Shown here one piece after another: positions 6,206 to 8,095 of a DNA stretch of 8,095 nucleotides. Position numbers and translations under genes: made by a program. Under the pieces are notes generated by a model. It searched no databases and was not told the DNA's origin. It was given only the letters and a program-made list of their open reading frames with translations. This stretch comes from Clostridiales bacterium. GTDB lineage: Bacteria > Bacillota > Clostridia > Oscillospirales > Oscillospiraceae. Numbering within the stretch: the stretch's first letter is position 1; each line of letters starts with the position of its first letter. The stretch lies in contig JAAYWX010000094.1 of the NCBI GenBank assembly GCA_012516225.1, positions 1 through 8,095 of the forward strand. Reading direction: 5' to 3'.

Positions 6206-7744
6206 ATGAAAAAGTTCATCCCTTTAGTTTCTCTGCTTCTTATTATAATATTGGTATTGCCGGTCTTCTCTGCTCCGGCCTGTGCAGCTTCCGCTGCTGA
6301 TTTTTCAGATGTGAAATCCACTGACTGGTTTTATGATTCAGTAAATTTTACAGCTCAAAAGGGTATGTTTACAGGAACCAGCTCCGGGGTATTTTCTCCT
6401 AACGGAACTATGACCCGCGGTATGTTTGTAACAGTACTTGGTCGCTACTGCAAAGTTCCCGCCACAAGTGCAGGATATTCTCTCGGCATTATCACAAAAT
6501 CAGATGTCAATATGCGGTCCGCACCGTCTTCAAAAAACACATCTGTTATTACCTGTCTGCAAATTAATACCCGTCTTGAGGTATCGGGTACTTTTGAGGA
6601 TTTATATGACTCCTCCTATACATGGTACGCAGTAAAATATAAAGGTATGTCCGGCTATGTTAGAAGCGATCTTCTCACTGTTATTGACAGTGGTTTTTCC
6701 GATGTTCCGTCTTCTGCCTATTATAGTTCTTATGTCCGCTGGGCATTTTCTTATGGAATTGCCTCTGATACCGGCATCGGAGTTTTCTCTCCGGAACGCA
6801 ATATTACAAGAGAAGAAATATGCACAATGCTTTATAATCTTGCCGGCTATAAAAACGTACAGTTAAATCCGGTTTTAACTCCTGTTGTTTTTTCAGATAT
6901 TCCCTCCTCTTCAGAGAGTGCAGAAAAAATTTCAGTTATGCAGCGTGCGGGTATCATAACCGGATACGGTGACGGCACTTTCAGGCCTCAGGCAAGCGCT
7001 ACCCGTGCCGAGGTTTCCGCCATGCTTATGCGTTTTATAAATGCGATAAGCTATAAACCTGCTAACGAACCTTCATATGATTCATACGGCAATTATATTT
7101 TCGGCACAGAAGTTCCTCAAAAGTCCTTTGCGGGTTCAGATTATTTTTCGGACGCATGCTTTATAGGCCACTCCCTTGTCAATGGAATGAAAAGCTATTT
7201 TGGTCTTAGCAATGCCGACTTTTTTGCTAAAAACGGAGCTTCCGCAAAATATTTCCTTAGCTACGCGGATTTTGAGCTGGAGTCCGTCCGCACCGATGAA
7301 ACAGGCAGCACTGTTCATAATACCGGAACTCTGGAGCAAGCTCTTTCCGAAAAAAGCTATGGTAAAGTTTATATTATGCTCGGAGTAAATGAAATCGGTT
7401 CGCAGCCGTCACAAAGGCAGGCTTTCTACTCAAATATGTCATCTGTTATAGACCTTGTCAAAAAGATTCAGCCGGATGCAAAAATCTATCTCATTTCTCT
7501 TTCGCCTGTTTCGCAGAAATGCTCCGAAAGCCGAAAAGATGTCAACCGCGACAATATTATCGCTTATAACAATATCTTAAAGCAGCTTTGCCGGGATAAA
7601 AGTGCATACTATCTTAATATATTTGATCTTCTATGTGACAGCGATGGTTTTCTTCCCGAAAATTCCTGCATGTCTGACGGAATACATCTGCTTTCCACCG
7701 AATATGCCAAGATTAAATCATATATTTTTACTCATACGATATAA
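6206..7744 (+). CDS. Secreted SLH-SH3-SLH-SLH protein with C-terminal SGNH/GDSL-type hydrolase
   Basis: A 512-residue cell-surface protein. Residues 1-27 are a signal peptide ending ACA, probably cut before ASAADF. SLH-like repeats span about 32-82 (FSDV, FSPNGTMTRG), 163-215 (FSDVPSS, FSPERNITREE) and 228-280 (FSDIPSS, GYGDGTFRPQASATRAE). An SH3-like segment (about 91-160: VNMRSAPS, TWYAVKYKGMSGYV) sits between SLH 1 and 2. SLH triads usually bind pyruvylated secondary wall polymers, and SH3b domains bind peptidoglycan. A linker leads to an SGNH-type domain (about 313-512): FIGHS (Ser323 as nucleophile), NGAS (343-346), MLGVNEIG (391-398) and SDGIH (490-494, Asp491 and His494 as catalytic partners). 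Block I reads GHS instead of GDS, and block III GVNE instead of GxND. A deacetylase or esterase acting on wall glycan is plausible, but the substrate is unknown. It is a single-gene unit with its own promoter and terminator. Confidence 0.85.
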   Translation: MKKFIPLVSLLLIIILVLPVFSAPACAASAADFSDVKSTDWFYDSVNFTAQKGMFTGTSSGVFSPNGTMTRGMFVTVLGRYCKVPATSAGYSLGIITKSDVNMRSAPSSKNTSVITCLQINTRLEVSGTFEDLYDSSYTWYAVKYKGMSGYVRSDLLTVIDSGFSDVPSSAYYSSYVRWAFSYGIASDTGIGVFSPERNITREEICTMLYNLAGYKNVQLNPVLTPVVFSDIPSSSESAEKISVMQRAGIITGYGDGTFRPQASATRAEVSAMLMRFINAISYKPANEPSYDSYGNYIFGTEVPQKSFAGSDYFSDACFIGHSLVNGMKSYFGLSNADFFAKNGASAKYFLSYADFELESVRTDETGSTVHNTGTLEQALSEKSYGKVYIMLGVNEIGSQPSQRQAFYSNMSSVIDLVKKIQPDAKIYLISLSPVSQKCSESRKDVNRDNIIAYNNILKQLCRDKSAYYLNIFDLLCDSDGFLPENSCMSDGIHLLSTEYAKIKSYIFTHTI

Positions 7745-7748
7745 AACA

Positions 7749-7778
7749 AAAACCCGTTCGGTAATCCGAACGGGTTTT
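7749..7778. terminator. Bidirectional intrinsic terminator
   Basis: AAAACCCGTTCGG (7749-7761), loop TAAT, CCGAACGGGTTTT (7766-7778): a perfect 13-bp stem. On the minus strand it continues TTTTTGTTTTAT, a strong T tract for the SPFH gene. On the plus strand only four T precede GG, so termination of the SGNH gene may be less efficient. It starts 4 bases after the SGNH stop codon and lies between two convergent genes. Confidence 0.9.
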
Positions 7779-7809
7779 GGTTAAGCAATATAAATTGCAG
7801 TTTTTGCTT

Positions 7810-8095
7810 TTACTCCTTGGCTCCTTCAAGAACTTCCTTAACAGATGCGGCAAGTCCATCAAGCCCCTGTATTTCCGAGGGAATAATGATTTTTGTTGCT
7901 TTCCCGTCAGCCGCAGCTGCAAATGCCTCAAGCGCTTTCAGCTTAATAACGGCCTCGGAAGGCACACTCTCATTAATACGGCGGATACCTTCAGCCGTAG
8001 CCGTCTGAACTTTCAGTATTGCTTCCGCCTCGCCTTCCGCCTTTAGGATCGGAGCCTGTTTCTGGGCATCTGCACGAAGAATTGCGGCTTCCTTC
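7810..8095 (-). CDS. SPFH/band-7 (stomatin/prohibitin-like) protein, C-terminal part only
   Basis: Only the last 94 residues and the TAA stop are in the window; the gene continues beyond the right edge. The visible part begins in an Ala/Glu-rich helical segment (EAAILRADAQKQAPILKAEGEAEAI) typical of the coiled coil after the SPFH domain. It then has IKLKALEAFAAAADGKATKIIIPSEIQGLDGL, the usual C-terminal signature of bacterial QmcA/YbbK-type slipins, ending KEVLEGAKE. These proteins are membrane-anchored at the N-terminus, oligomerise and scaffold membrane microdomains. They are often paired with an NfeD protein, which would be outside the window. It converges on the SGNH gene. Family assignment is firm, but the exact subfamily cannot be fixed from the tail alone. 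Confidence 0.85.
   Translation of the reverse strand, partial: KEAAILRADAQKQAPILKAEGEAEAILKVQTATAEGIRRINESVPSEAVIKLKALEAFAAAADGKATKIIIPSEIQGLDGLAASVKEVLEGAKE

Noticed and set aside
6206..6290. Lipoprotein signal (Cys26 of the SGNH protein)
   Set aside because: The residues before Cys26 are APA with no Leu or similar at -3, while ACA fits an ordinary signal peptidase I site, and the SLH repeats already explain surface attachment.
7777..8046. Plus-strand open frame over the SPFH gene end
   Set aside because: The minus strand encodes an unmistakable SPFH C-terminus, and the plus-strand frame starts inside the terminator region.

Overview
The window looks like chromosomal DNA from a Gram-positive, probably spore-forming Clostridia-type bacterium (Firmicutes, moderate GC). 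This rests on AGGAGG-type ribosome binding sites, sigma-A-like promoters, a SpoIID-type wall enzyme, an SLH-domain surface protein and asd-dapA-dapB gene order. No mobile element, CRISPR array, tRNA or rRNA is visible. The genes are intact except one cut by the right edge.

Left part (1-2841, minus strand): a secreted SpoIID/LytB-type peptidoglycan lytic transglycosylase with a SPOR-like segment lies upstream of queA, the queuosine tRNA-modification enzyme. A perfect 12-bp hairpin covers the stop codon of the first gene. Next comes a divergent control region (2842-3105) with candidate promoters facing both ways and two inverted repeats around a TTGACA box.

Middle (3106-6049, plus strand): asd, dapA and dapB, three consecutive steps from aspartyl phosphate to tetrahydrodipicolinate, which leads to meso-diaminopimelate and lysine. 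asd and dapA are 9 bases apart. A hairpin sits in the 96-base gap before dapB, and a clear intrinsic terminator follows dapB. No lysine riboswitch is visible upstream. DapA lacks the glutamate used for lysine sensing in E. coli, so lysine control of this operon, if any, must lie elsewhere.

Right part (6050-8095): a perfect 20-bp inverted repeat precedes a good promoter and a 512-residue secreted protein. Its order is signal peptide, SLH, SH3-like domain, SLH, SLH and a C-terminal SGNH/GDSL-type hydrolase with an altered first motif (GHS for GDS). A bidirectional terminator separates it from the C-terminal end of a convergent SPFH/band-7 protein.

Taken together, most genes concern the cell envelope: wall precursor supply (asd-dapA-dapB), glycan cleavage (SpoIID-like) and a wall-bound candidate esterase (SLH-SH3-SGNH). 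They are in separate transcription units, so this is a thematic neighbourhood, not a demonstrated system. I see no convincing wholly new system; the most unusual items are the SLH/SH3/SGNH protein and the 20-bp inverted repeat before it.
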